Assembly: GCA_023634235.1 (NCBI GenBank)
Contig: JAMKCF010000044.1
Location: 1 to 64,000 of the forward strand
Origin: Pisaster brevispinus
Lineage: Eukaryota > Echinodermata > Asteroidea > Forcipulatida > Asteriidae
Length of the DNA stretch: 64,000 nt
Reading direction: 5' to 3'
Position 1 is the stretch's first letter. Each line of letters begins with the position of its first letter. Made by a program: the position numbers and the translations under genes. Positions 23,962-35,468 of this stretch are shown piece after piece. A model generated the notes under the pieces. It saw only the letters and a list, made by a program, of their open reading frames with translations, did not search any database and was not told the origin of the DNA.

Positions 23962-24245
23962 GATACCATCACTTGATGATATGTTTCTTGTAAACTAAAG
24001 GATCGGAATGAATGTACTCTTCCAATAACCAATGATATACCCTCCCTTTATGATATGTTTCTTGATAACTAGAGGATTAGAATGAATGTACTCTTCCAAA
24101 AACCAATGATTAACCATCCATGTATGTTATGTTTCTTTAAAACGAGATGTTTTAATTCTTCCAAGAAAAAAACAAGGATCCCATCCCTTATGATGTTCTA
24201 GAAAACTTGGCAAGGGAAATAATGTAGTTTTCCCTCTACAAAAAA
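23962..24245 (+). repeat. Degenerate tandem repeat, about 72 bp x 4
   Basis: Four units begin with GAT(A/T) near 23962, 24034, 24108 and 24177. Units 1 and 2 share ATGATATGTTTCTTG and AATGAATGTACTCTTCCAA; units 3 and 4 are more diverged. Non-coding minisatellite. Confidence 0.75.
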
Positions 24246-24789
24246 AGCTTGTATACCAAAGTCTAAGTAAGATGTATGTATAATGGAAAGACATGTTCAT
24301 ACTATCAACGAGGGTGTAAAGTAATTATTTGCCGGTTTGGCTGAATTATTGAGTGTTATTTTAAAAGTATTGAATAAGTGTGTGTACACGATTAGAGTAA
24401 GAATTGTTTATGTATGGCACTTTTTGTAAGAAGAGCCCTTTCTGACACTGAGTAATGGTTTCCGACTTGAGCTCTGGCTGGTTCCTAATCTTAAATTTGA
24501 GAAGATGGATCTGATGTTTATGAACATCTATGAGAGATTATAGTCAGGGCTGTGGTTTGGGAAGTTTTTGCTTGGACATTACGTTTACTGATAGGTTTCA
24601 TGTCAGACAAGGAAGGACACAACACTGTGTTAATAAAAGTATTTGTACGTGCTACACATTTTTAATCAATTCTACTACATTTATAATGTTGCTGTTACTA
24701 GCACGCTATCAATATCTTTGAAGTAAAGTTTAAAGTTTTAAACTTTTCATCCTGATGCAACCGTTTTATTTTTCTTTGATTCAAACCAG

Positions 24790-24900
24790 AAAAACCAAAA
24801 ACAAGGCCAACAAGACTATATGAAATCGGCAAAAGTACTGCCATTGTCACTGTTGGCGTTGGGGACCCCACTGTTGCAGCAAAGTCAATTATGTCAAGAT
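24790..24900 (+). CDS. Exon of an unidentified gene, phase 0-0
   Basis: 111 nt (37 codons) between TTTCTTTGATTCAAACCAG and CAAGAT/GTATGT. The preferred frame reads KNQKQGQQDYMKSAKVLP then LSLLALGTPLLQQSQLCQD, a Gln-rich helix followed by a leucine-rich stretch, and keeps phase 0 with the 21.9-kb exon. One other frame is also open across the segment, which lowers confidence. No family recognised. Confidence 0.45.
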
Positions 24901-27390
24901 GTATGTAGAAACATTCTCAGGTTGGTCTTAATTTAAATGAAAACAAATGTTTTGTTGTTGACAGTTTTGTATTTATACAGGCTTTAGGGAAGTAGCATGA
25001 AATTAATGCTGTGCCGAGATGATCGAAGTAATAATAAATAAGAATCGCAAGTTATTTTATCCTTGTGGCTATGTTCTGTTAATCAGTATTGCCAAACCTT
25101 GCATGTCACTTAATTCCGATTTTATTTATTGTTGTTGATTTTTTTTAAATGGTTAGTTAGTAGATTTTTGTTTTGATAGTAGTATTCCATTTTTTCTGGC
25201 TTATTTAAATATGAGTTCAAAAAATTTAAAAACATTTGTTGAGCAATGAGGGAACAACAAGTTTCAGTCGAGTTTGAAAGACCTTTAAATATTTTGATTG
25301 TTCCAAGAGCATTGAATATAATATCAAGACAACTTGGATAAGAAATTTAACTGTACGTTATCGATGACTTAATTCCAAAACTAAGTCAGCTTGTTTTCCT
25401 GTCTTATTAACCGAACAAGGACCTGGTCGAGTCTGGAAGTAAACATTTTCTGCAACCCTATAATATAGTCAGAATGAGAAATGTCATTGTGGAGACTACT
25501 AGATGACGTTGCAACAGAGTGTATGGGTGAAAAAGAAGCTAAACAAATCGGCTGCCATTAATATTTTGCTCATCAATTGCAAACTAAAATACACACAATC
25601 CACCAGTAAATTTCGCGAAATAAAAATCGTTTTAAAAAAAATTTAAGGTTCAAATTCATATTCTTATTTAAATGAAACTAAAAACACATAAACAATAAAT
25701 ATGAGTTTCTTCAGAATTGTAACATTCTAACATTCTAGCAAGTTGGCAAAGGCCACGAATGGAATGTAAACAAACCAATACCAATAGTAAACGTGCTCGA
25801 AAATACCATATGCACCTGTCAATAGCCTGGCCCCTATATATAGCATATTTAAAGCATTGCTCGTCACATATGTTAACTACTACCTGGGGGAAAGTAGGAA
25901 ATCTGCCTGGACTACTACTTTCGCTTAGTGGATCGAGGGGACATCTCGTTATTAACTTCATTGCTGTGGAGTTACAACATTGCAAAAGACCCATCGATCG
26001 ATGCAAAAGACCGACCGATGTATTGGTCGGATTACTTGCCTCTTTGGCGTTCCATGAATGCTTAGGCTTGTTTTGTGCCAGAGTCATGGGGGAATTCCCT
26101 GAGTCCAGTGTGGAACTAAACGTAGCAGGTAAACAATCTTTCCCTGGCCACTCAAACTTTAAATTATGTTTCTCAAGCGTATTCTCCTAGAGGTCAAGGA
26201 AATGGGATTACAACTAAATACGCAGAGTAATTATTTTAGAAAAAAACTGCTTGATCAGACAGTTGCATCAGACTGGTAGGTTTAGGCACTAGAGGGGTAT
26301 TGAACGATTCCTAAAAGGTGATGTACGTATAGCGAGCGTGACAATAGGGACTGTAAGCGTGTTTTTTTTCCCAGGACGAACGTGGGCAATTAACATAATG
26401 GGGCGTAGTAAACTTTACATTTCCCCTTGCACATGCGTACTTGGACGTAAAAGTTGTGGGTTCAAATACACTCACGTGTATTGTTATGTGCTTTGTGAAA
26501 GTACATTTACATGTACATGTACTGTACATTGTTTACAAAAATGCGTTGCGGCTTGCTGAGTCTTGATTGCCCGATAAAATATTTTGGGATAGGGTTGGGA
26601 AGGGGAGGGAGGGCAAGTAAAAAAAATAGACCGACGGTCATAATGAAAGAAATAAGAAATGGTCCTAAATGTTTGTGATGAAAGTCACTGCAGTACAAAT
26701 ACCAGATGGGTCCTATATTGAAGCCGGTAAGGGGCCTCTATTCATGGTTTACGCGTTTCGACCGTAAACTCCGGTAGGAATAAACCCAAATCGCGGCTCC
26801 TGAATACCTGACTATCACCGAGTAACTTTTAGTTTTTTATTGAGCTCGATGTATTCAATTATAATGGGGGGTCGGGTCGGCTGGGTGAAATCAACCCATA
26901 ACTTCACCCACTGCCAGTGTCCGAAATTCATTAGGTTTGATTCTCGGGCAGAAAATCAAACAATTATGTTGATGTCTCTTCTAAAAATTCCGTACTTTTA
27001 TCGTCACCGTTAAACTAACATAGCGCCCTCTCCGGGCTTGGTTTTGGCCGGAATTAGCCATTGTTACAGTGTACAAGACGTTGATGGAGTCCCATGAGTT
27101 TTTATGTGATTTGCATTTTCTTCGAACGTAACCAAAGCCTATACACAGATCCGGCCCTTTACAGTGTAGATGTTTTTGTTTCTGAGGGTCGCCCTTCCCC
27201 CCACCTTCGCCCCTAACGATAAATGAATTCAACTCTACGACTTTAGAGTGAAAAACAAATCTTCTTTCTTTATTGGCGGAAAAAATACCCGCTCTTAGAA
27301 AGTGCGTCTTCGTAATAACATTCTTGAAAAGATTCTACATTTGGAGCGCTTTTCCAGAGTAGAAAGTCATTTTGTTTACATTTCTTTTTT
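24901..27390. other. Non-coding stretch, nothing firmly recognised
   Basis: At 25.7-26.2 kb both strands are open for about 140 codons, but neither has motifs or splice context. From 26.5 to 27.2 kb there are short G-rich tracts. No gene called. Confidence 0.35.
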
Positions 27391-27527
27391 GGAAAAAGTT
27401 CCGTATCCTACCACCACTTTTTCACTAATTTTTACCCAAAACCAAAGGATTATCTCATTTGAGTAAATAGATACTATTTTATTTCATAACGAATGAAAAA
27501 GTGGTGACTGGATACGGGAATTGTTCC
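27391..27527. mobile_element. Palindromic MITE, copy 1
   Basis: It begins GGAAAAAGTTCCGTATCC followed by ACCACCACTTTTTCA and ends with the reverse complement of the same blocks (GAAAAAGTGGTGACTGGATA, CGGGAA). A second copy lies at 29690-29822. About 137 bp, AT-rich centre, no coding capacity. Confidence 0.85.
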
Positions 27528-29092
27528 TTCTTTTTCTCGTTTGAAATCATGCTTTTCCAAACTGAGACTGGGAAGAGAACTGCTTAACTCAGTTCAGTGA
27601 TATGCATTTTCCATGTACTGTTGGGGACGGAGAACAGCTGCCTAACTCAGTTCAGTGGGATAGGCAGAACTAGCGGGGCAAAGGCAAGTTCATGGGGGGA
27701 GGGGGGGTTGATAGGTAGCGAGCCATTCATTTGTGCATTTCTTCGATCTCTTATTTAGAGGATGGGGAGCGGCTGCCAACACCGGTCACGCGTTGGAAAT
27801 AATTGTTGTATCAATTGTTTTATATAGATAGGCCTATTACAGTTCATTCTGTTGGTGTTAGGATGTACACATCTGTTATGTCACATGCTTCCTTGACCCT
27901 ACGAGCACCTTGTAATGTCAGCTATCCCTCAAGACCATTCATTACTTCTTGCACGATTCTCCCCCCCCCCAACCCCCCCGTTCGACCTTTTCGAAATGGT
28001 AAAATGTTTAAATAATTTAAACTGTTGGTAAACACAATTTAGGAAATAATTTGAATACTTAATAAAACGTTGTTTGCCTAAAAATAGTTAGTGGCCTGCA
28101 TTCCGACGACTAATGCTAGCACACTCGGTACAAATACATACTAGGCGCAGAGTTCAGCCTAAAAAACTCTACATAATAATATCGTATAACAGCCGTCTGC
28201 AAACTTTCTTGTGCTTGCCACGTGCGTGTGCTGTCAAATGTTTTTCTACCTTTGTTTGCTACCTTTGCAAAAATATACCAAACAAACTGGTACTCCGTGC
28301 GCATAAACGCTGGTCCCGGACAACAGTTGGTTAGTTTTGTACACATCCTAAAGCAACATAACACGGTGTGCATGGCAGGCGAATGATGGTAAGAATTGAT
28401 CTCTTTTTACCATTTTTTAGGTTGCAAAATGATTTTTCTGGACACACGCCAAGCTAAATGAGAGTACAAAGAACACGTAGAGCCTAATTTGGGCGAACTC
28501 TGGTGTCTGAAAAGAACTGTAGGTGCATAAACGTGAAGGGCAAAAAGTTTCAAATAGGATTTTGTACTATGACCTTAGCCCTGGTACTGGTAGGACGTCA
28601 GTGCCACTGCACTGGTCCTGGGTATAAAGCTTCTCTACAATGCGAACCAATTTTTGACTAATGTTTTTTCATATTTTTACCCGATTTAAAAAGCTGAAAT
28701 TCTGTTGTTATATTCTTCATGGCCATAACTACACTTTTGATGCATCAAAAAATAACAAATATATTCATGGATGATATTATTCCAGAAAATAAATTGCACA
28801 TCCACGCTAACGTTTTAAACATCGTGTGCCGATTGACGAGTAAGCACGTGTGCGCATGTGCGAAATGCAGTGCGGCTCCATCGACTTCCAGGTCAACGCG
28901 CCTTGTAGCGCGAACGAATGTAGTCTAGGTGCAAGACTTTGTTTTGATTATTCCCAGCCAGATGGCACAATCATTTGCAGGTGGGTTCGTGGATAATAGC
29001 GCCCTCTCGCGGGAAAAATCATGACAAATTAAAGTGAGAGGAATCTTGCACCAGACTAGAACAAGAGTGACGAACTTGCCATTGCGCTTGCG
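27528..29092. other. Non-coding stretch
   Basis: Contains C- and G-runs (27697, 27961) and AT-rich sequence. No supported exon or repeat. Confidence 0.35.
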
Positions 29093-29434
29093 TGTGAGTA
29101 TTCATAAACGGAGTCTGAACAGAAAGTTACAGAGGAGACGTCAATTTCCATTTTATTTTCACAAATAATGTCATCCAAGGATAAAATAAACAATTCTGAA
29201 CCCAGCAGGCTGATAGTTAAGGACACCAGGAATATGTGGGTAAAGCTTAAGCTTCACCAATAAGGTAAAAATATGAAAAAATGTTGGTATAAAATTGTTC
29301 GCATTAGTACGAGAGCTTTATACCCCGGACTCCGGCGCGTTGTATGCAACGGAGGAGTCCAACCTGGGCTACTATGACCTATGACTTGTGAGATTCGTTG
29401 ATTCGATAGCGGAATGAACCTCGTAATGTTATAA

Positions 29435-29563
29435 GGCCGTGTCTGAAACGGCGACTTCGGCTACAGCTACGGCTAGATCTCGCGCATCTGCCTATTCTTC
29501 AACACTGGCAGACGCGCTGATCTAGCTGTAGCTGTAGCCGAAGTCGCCGTTTCGGACACGGCC
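29435..29563. mobile_element. Central MITE with 3-bp TAA duplication
   Basis: GGCCGTGTCTGAAACGGCGA and its near-perfect inverse form about 45-bp terminal inverted repeats that nearly meet. TAA flanks both ends (29432-29434 and 29564-29566), the 3-bp target pattern of PIF/Harbinger elements. Confidence 0.85.
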
Positions 29564-29689
29564 TAAACTAGCTAGTATGTAGCCCAGGTTGAACTTCTCC
29601 GTTGCTTACAACGCGACGGAGTCCAGGGTACACAACACATAAAGCTCTCGTACCAATACGAACAATTTTATACCAAGATTTTTTTTAAT

Positions 29690-29822
29690 GGAAAAATTTC
29701 CGTATCCAGTCACCACTTTTTTCATTCGTTATGAAATAAAATAGTATCTTATTTACCTAAATGAGATATTCCTTTCGGTAAAAATGAGGGAAAAAGTGGT
29801 GGCAGGATGCGGGAATTTTTCC
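29690..29822. mobile_element. Palindromic MITE, copy 2
   Basis: Same family as 27391-27527: GGAAAAATTTCCGTATCC followed by the CACCACTTTTT block, closing with GTGGTGGCAGGATGCGGGAA. Inserted in the right arm of the large palindrome and absent from the left arm, so it arrived after the palindrome formed. Confidence 0.85.
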
Positions 29823-30768
29823 TTTTTATTTTTTTACCTTTTTGAAGCATTATTCCTGGTGTCCTTAACTATCAGCCCGATGGGTTCAGAATTGTTGATT
29901 TTATCCTTGGATGACACTATTTTATTTGTGAAAATAAAATGGAAATTGACGTCTCATCTGTTAATTGGTGTTACTTCCTGTACTGACCCCGTTTATGAAT
30001 ACCCCTTATTTATTGTGGACTAGTATTACTAGTAAAGGAAAAGATTTGACTCGCCCACCGCTGTTTTCACTTGTATTTGGCAACCAGGCGACCGGTAATT
30101 TCGAACCCTATTCTGTATAGACCTACCTGATTGATATACAGAGATTCCCTTATAATTTTTACAAAACGCTGGACTTCCTCCGCTTCTTGACTCTATGCTT
30201 AAGTACAGTGTACCTTCAGGAGGTGAAAGAATGTTTTGAACAGAAACCCACGTTTTTATACCAGGGTTTTTTCACCTGAGTTGTCACTTATATCATGGCT
30301 CATTTGTAGAGAGCACATTAACACGAAATTGTGTACGCTTGTTTTGGTGTAACTTTATGAAAAACATCCAAGCTGGCTATCCCTTGATTAAACATTGTTT
30401 GGGTCATAATGTTTACTGACGTGAGTAGTCTACGGTCAAGGCTGTATTTGTTGCTCACAACACCACCACTGCGGAACACTTATCAGCAGCAAGCAGCTCA
30501 GAGTAAAACAGGGTGCTACAGTGACATAACAAAACCAAATAGGTAATGTGGCTGTTTTAGACAGTCGAATCAGCGCTCGTGCGCACATGTTCATCAGTGA
30601 AATGTTTAATCAGCGATTGTCAGCTCTTAATGGTTTTTTTTTTTTTCAAAATTAAACCAACAAACCAGGATTTTTATTTTATTTTATTTTATTTTTTTTT
30701 GTTTTTGGGGGGGGCCAGTGAATTAAAAAAAAATTTTGACCATCAGGTCATTCCATGCCAACTTACCT

Positions 30769-31286
30769 AAAATCTTGAAAAGCTTGGCATGCTCTGTCTC
30801 AGATTTTTCTAGTATTTTTTTGGAACAATCCCCTATGGGTGCCATGAACACACGCAAAATTTTAGAATCCTACTCTTCAACATTTTTTAGATACATACAT
30901 GTATGACCCCCTAAAAAATTAAGCCCGCCCCTTCAAATTGACTTTTTGTGTCTTCAGTATTTTTAGAGGTCTGTAACTACAAATGGAGATAACATATATA
31001 GCTACAAATTAATTTGGTATCCCATCAACTAAACTATACTATCAAAAGTAGCACAGGTCTTTTTAATATCAAGGTGTACAATGTACGTAGGTCTTTAAAA
31101 AGCACATTTTGGCCTGCGTAATGACTTTTCGTAAACTTGAGACGCCCTAGTGCCTAAGTGAAATGTCCGATTGCTTTTACATTACATTTGGTTATAAATT
31201 AGTTGTGACCTGATAGACTAATCACGCTTTTGATGGGTGCTTGGCAGGGGTCTGAATTTTGGTTCACCTGTAAAAATGCCCAAAAA
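30769..31286 (+). repeat. Dispersed repeat, inverted partner at 41019-41412
   Basis: Shared blocks with 41019-41412 on the opposite strand include GCCTAAGTGAAATGTCCGAT, TTACATTTGGTTATAA, ACAAATGGAGATAA and ATCCCATCAACTAAA. The two copies lie about 10 kb apart in inverted orientation. No terminal repeat or frame was found; probably a non-autonomous transposon family. Confidence 0.8.
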
Positions 31287-31587
31287 AGCCTTTTTCAAGT
31301 GGTTATTTGACAACGTGGGACATTACTGACAGATTTACAAATTGTGTGTATGCAATTTAGTGACAGCACTTATTTACAAAAGAACCACAGAGCCTGGACT
31401 TCTGCAGGCATGGTTTGTACACTACGGAAGCATAGTGCTACCACTTGAACAAAAAACACATTCCTCTCTGTCAGTCTTTTTTAAAGGATTATGAGGCGCT
31501 TAGTAAAACATTCATCCTTTTATGTTATCAGATGAACCTTATCAAACTTATTCAAAATATTAAAATGCACTTTTTATTCCATTACAG

Positions 31588-31721
31588 TTAAGGCAAACAG
31601 GCAAAGGCTGCGTTTGTGAACCAGCAGATAGTGAGCAGATAACAGCTTCACATTTCTTGGTGATGGAGTTCAAGGTGTTTGTTGTGCTCAGTGATTCCTG
31701 CCAGAGACATTACTTTAAAAG
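31588..31721 (+). pseudogene. Exon of an unidentified gene (exon Y, copy 1)
   Basis: Between TTTTTATTCCATTACAG and AAAAG/GTGAGAA. It reads LRQTGKGCVCEPADSEQ, ITASHFLVMEFKVFVV, then departs from copy 2 (54542-54689) because 14 nt lying between two TGC triplets are missing, which shifts the frame. The remaining frame stays open to the donor. Splice sites are intact in both copies. I do not recognise the protein. The surrounding sequence, including the exon 200 bp downstream, is duplicated as well, so a segment of gene was copied. Confidence 0.6.
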
Positions 31722-31915
31722 GTGAGAATTCATTATGTATTGGTCATTGCTAAGGTAAGAAGTAAAAATGCCCACAGGAAGAGAAGAAGGGGGAGGGGTG
31801 ATGCACATGGCACAAGGGTAAACATTGACTTGCAGTAATGTGTGTGTACTTAAACTGTGAACATGTACATGGGAAACCTTGGCAACTATTATTTCAGTCT
31901 ATGCATAAATGTTGA

Positions 31916-32077
31916 CAATTTAACCACTTCATGTCGTATAATGTGTATATACAAGCCAAGTATATCTGGACTGACTTACTGTGGATGGTTTATTAGGACC
32001 GGAACAACTTCAGCAGAGTGCCCTCAGTTTTTGCTGGCAGCCTGACAGCTGATGGTAAAATCCACCCAGAGTTTTGA
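31916..32077 (+). pseudogene. Exon Z copy 1, with an in-frame stop
   Basis: An open frame begins after a stop at 31913-31915 and reads YIQAKYIWTDLLWMVY, then TAG at 31994-31996, then DRNNFSRVPSVFAGSLTADG and KIHPEF before TGA. In the paralogue at 54920-56593 the TAG is TCG, so this copy acquired a nonsense change. The two copies share the protein-like reading, which supports a real coding origin. A donor-like GATG/GTAAAA at 32053-32058 may end the exon before the TGA. Gene not identified. This copy is the empty site for the LINE found in the paralogue. Confidence 0.6.
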
Positions 32078-32221
32078 TTTTACAGTGTGCACAGGCATGC
32101 ACCTACCATGCTGCACCTGTTTCACTGGCATACAAAGAGGCCTGACCCCAGGTGTTGAAAATATCCCTCAAAATATTCTTTTTTCGGGGGGGGGGGGGGG
32201 GCGTGTAACCCTTGATTCCAG

Positions 32222-32308
32222 ACTTCTGTTCTGTTGTTGTACAAATGTGGAATACAAGAATGAACAGGTTGTCACCATTGTTTATTACTGTGTTTGGTTT
32301 AATGGGAG
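32222..32308 (+). CDS. Possible exon, unidentified
   Basis: 87 nt between CCCTTGATTCCAG and GGGAG/GTAAGT. One frame is open: FCSVVVQMWNTRMNRLSP then LFITVFGLMG, hydrophobic at its end. The acceptor follows a 14-base G run and lacks a good pyrimidine tract. The segment is not in the 56.6-kb paralogue, which is cut off by a Tx1 LINE. Weak call based on splice sites and an open frame only. Confidence 0.3.
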
Positions 32309-33025
32309 GTAAGTCCAAGCATTCCCAGATTCCAGCAAACCATGCCTGAGGTTCTGTGAATCACGGTGAGTGCCTACTCAACTTTTCTTGCAAGACAACA
32401 TCAAATCCTGGTGCTAATTAAAAGAACCTTTCTTGACTTTTTTTAGTCAAGTCAGGGTTTCATTGTGACTATGATATCTTCAAAGGAAAGCAATGATTCA
32501 AGAAGCTCAACAAAGTTATGAAGAATTAGTGCCACAGGTTGGCATGGAATTTTTTTCAGAAACCGATTGCAAAGTGCTTAACACATTGTACTTTAAGATG
32601 CTACTGTGAGCCAGTTCTTCGAGACGTTTCTGGTAGAAAAGTAGAAATATCTGATCATTGGCTTTAAAACTATTGAAAATAAAGTACAATGTAGATGCAA
32701 TTTTCCTCACTATTTATAGTTATGTTTACAGCTTCTACAAAGCACTATAGTCATTGGTGAGCCATGAGCTGTTACAAAAGAATTATTATAACTAATTTCT
32801 TTTATTTTTTTCTTTAACATCATTATTTTATGGGGGAGGGCAAATCCTCATCTTTCTGGTTGCTGCACCATCTGCTCTGATAAAAGATTTCAATTATTGT
32901 GGGGAGAGTCTTCTTGACACAGTTATACTCAAGGCAAACAGACAATCTGTTTTAAATTTGCTGAAAGTGGAAATTGTGTACAAATGCTTGAATCATCTGT
33001 TGTTGCATTTATACAATCTCCTAGT
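32309..33025. other. Non-coding stretch
   Basis: AT-rich intron-like DNA. No supported exon or named repeat. Confidence 0.35.
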
Positions 33026-33137
33026 CGGTCTCAGACTCCCAGGCCAGATGCTGAAGACTCTACCTTGAAGCTCTAGCTCTGAAGACACTACAGGGAGAGT
33101 TGGAGATGGACAAGAAGCAGGAAGCTCACTATGAGAG
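33026..33137 (+). pseudogene. Exon X copy 2, broken
   Basis: Paralogue of 15147-15254 with the same acceptor (TCTCCTAG) and donor (AG/GTAAGG). It reads RSQTPRPDAEDSTLKL and then TAG. The end of the exon, LQGELEMDKKQEAHYER, is in another frame because the exon is 4 nt longer than copy 1 around 33060-33080. Both defects would prevent a normal product. The homology continues past the donor into the intron, which in this copy carries a TIR transposon. Confidence 0.7.
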
Positions 33138-33172
33138 GTAAGGAACAGTCTAATTGTGCTGTGGACATTTAT

Positions 33173-34621
33173 TGCGAGTCGCAGGCGAGTACCCGCGGGT
33201 AAACTGCGTGGCAGGTAAACTGCGTGGCAGGTACGGGGCTCCCCGAAGCCCCGCGGGGATTCTGCGGGGACGGAACGGGGGCCCCGCAAGCCGGGGAACG
33301 TGTCGTGGACCTGCGTTGCGGGGACTTGTAAAGGTCCTGCAACGAACTCGTACATACACATGTAAATGTAGAACAATTTCACGCATGTAATATCATTGTA
33401 ATAAACTTACATGTACTTCACCCCTCCATGCTTCACCCATAGAGGAATAAATTCCTCCGTGCTTTATTCAACTTTAAGCTGAACTCTCAAAACCTCAAAC
33501 ATCAATGAAAGAAAAATCCATGCGCTGCGCGGCCATGACTGCTCCTGCATTTCGCTGCGCTACCGAAGCCTCATGGATGACTGGTACCTTGCAGAAAGGA
33601 GCTGTTTTCCTGCCAGCATGCTTAGGGTGACCAGCGATGCTCCAACTACATTGAAAAATTGAATCTCTGTCCATACCATGCATTTGGTGATAAAGTACGA
33701 CCGTGATTCTTTTCAAGGCCTAAGAAAAATTGTTCTCAAACGGACACACACACGGAAATTTGTGATCTTGTCCCCTAATTTCTGCCCTCAACATATCCTT
33801 TTTTAATCAACAACCATTTTCATGGATTTGTGATTTGAGAATCGGTTTTATAGAACTTCTTTTGCAATGAAATCTTAGTGTTAACGATCGATCGACGACG
33901 CACGATTGAGGCAAAATTTGTCGATGCTTGAATAGACTTAACCCAACACTGTGTATAGTACAGAATCCGCGGGCGTGCGCCACATTGTGCAGCATTTGTT
34001 TACTCAACTCGTGAACGTGTACAGAGTTGGAGGCTAGCCAAGCTCTCTTATGAATATGAATTTATTGACGGGCCAATCACAGCGTGCGGAATGTTGGTTT
34101 GGACCTGTTGTTGTACTGTACAATACACCATGTGCTGTGTGCGTGCTGGGGACTAGGCGGGCGAGCGAACGTTGTGGGGCCTGTGGATACTCACTACCAT
34201 GTGGTTATGTGTGTGTGCAGGTGGGTGCGTGTTTTACATATGAACGATCTACATGTAGCAATGTCAAGACTTGCCAAACCATTTTACGAACTTATAAATA
34301 ATCTCTCTTTGGGATTGTACCACTGTACCCCTCATTTATAATGAAAAGGAACAATTCTTTGACTCGCCCGGTGGGCTAGCTAGTAAAGGAAGGGTTTTGA
34401 CTCGGCCGCTGCTGTTTTCACTCGCATTTGGCAACCGGGCGATCGTTTGTTTCGAGACCCCCGAAGCAATTGCAGTCTTGCGGGGCATGTCTGCGGGGCC
34501 TCGCAAGTATTTTGCGGGGATCCCCGCACACTCGCGGGTATTTTGCGGGGGTCCGCGGCACGCACTCGTTAAGCCCTGCGAGTTACCCGCGGGGCTTTGG
34601 AATTACTTGTGGCCGGTACTG
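33173..34621 (+). mobile_element. TA-flanked TIR transposon, copy 1 (left end lost)
   Basis: Same family as 45433-46914 and 62253-63766. The right end is intact (ATTACTTGTGGCCGGTACTG followed by TA), but the left TIR of about 30 bp is missing, together with a few host bases. The interior has GC-rich CGCGGG-type blocks near both ends and a conserved GATCGATCGACGACGCACGA. The homologous intron at 15.27-15.33 kb is uninterrupted and marks the empty site. No transposase frame, so non-autonomous. Confidence 0.85.
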
Positions 34622-35468
34622 TAAGTTAACATCTCTTGGAATACAGAATTATAGGTCTCCCTGCATGTCACTACAAACTTTTTCTATTAAGCCGTTCCCA
34701 TGTGTTAATCGGAACAGGTATTGTTTATTTATTATTATTTAAAACAATTATTATTATTACTTATTATTATTATTCTCTGTTTCCACCGAAAATTCATTGA
34801 CGTAACACATGAACTTTCTTGATAACATACTGTTACTTTACCATTTTAAGAAACACAAAAATTGTATACCACATGAAAGCTTATGTCCTGACTTAGTTTA
34901 CAAATGATGTTTGATTAAAATTTCTAATTAATTATGCATGTGACAGCGGTGTGAATAGTTAATTAGTCAATCTTGTGTCCATCATATTTTTTAAGAAGTA
35001 AATATCCGTTTTTCAAAATTGTTTCAGTTATAGACACGTTGTTTATTTAAGTTGACGATTTTTGCATATTGTTTTACCGTCATGTCATCATGACACCACA
35101 TGTTGTTGCGCTTTCGTTCTAAGTACAAAATACATAGTGGCTTAAATAAAGTGCTTCATAGACTTCATCTAGTCACCACCGTGTTTGTGGTTCATCTACT
35201 GTGTGTATGGACCCTAATGAGATTGGGACTTACTTGAGTCTAGGGAAAAAAACATGAAAAGCATAGCTTGTTTATTTAATTCCTAACCGTGACCAATTAC
35301 TTTGTGCACAGCCCAATCGATGTGTGCATGAGCAACACATGTAATTCATACATACGTTTAGGGTTTTGGTGAAAATGCATTAGATGGTTATATTGTACCG
35401 GGTACCTTATAAAAGTTGTTGGTGTAAAAAACACAAGTTTTTTACTGTGACATCATCAGGTGTCAAAT
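34622..35468. other. Intergenic DNA 3' of the TRIM gene
   Basis: It includes an ATT-rich simple repeat at 34728-34775. On the minus strand AATAAA lies at 35271-35276, about 195 nt past the TRIM stop codon, a reasonable polyadenylation signal. Confidence 0.45.

Larger units (their letters stand above)
29093..30006. repeat. Long nested palindrome, about 0.9 kb
   Basis: Imperfect inverted arms of several hundred bp. Left-arm blocks AGTATTCATAAACGG, GACGTCAATTTCC and GATAGTTAAGGACACCAGG reappear in reverse order and complement in the right arm. A 129-bp MITE fills the centre and a second MITE is inserted in the right arm only. Confidence 0.9.

Noticed and set aside
24781..24910. Alternative frame with GKSTAIVT-like reading resembling a nucleotide-binding loop
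   Set aside because: The pattern is too short and lacks the rest of a P-loop; the phase-0 frame is preferred, itself only at moderate confidence.
26084..26129. A short ATG-led reading ending ELNVAG before GTAAAC, reminiscent of KCTD/BTB starts
   Set aside because: Only 15 residues, Ala where the family has Gly, and no following BTB exon seen.
25668..26190. Open frames of about 140 codons on both strands
   Set aside because: Mutually overlapping, with no motif or splice context on either strand, so likely chance.
33154..34624. Several 70-130-codon open frames in the GC-rich transposon
   Set aside because: Frames recur at the same places in all copies only because the element recurs. None resembles a transposase, and both strands are open.
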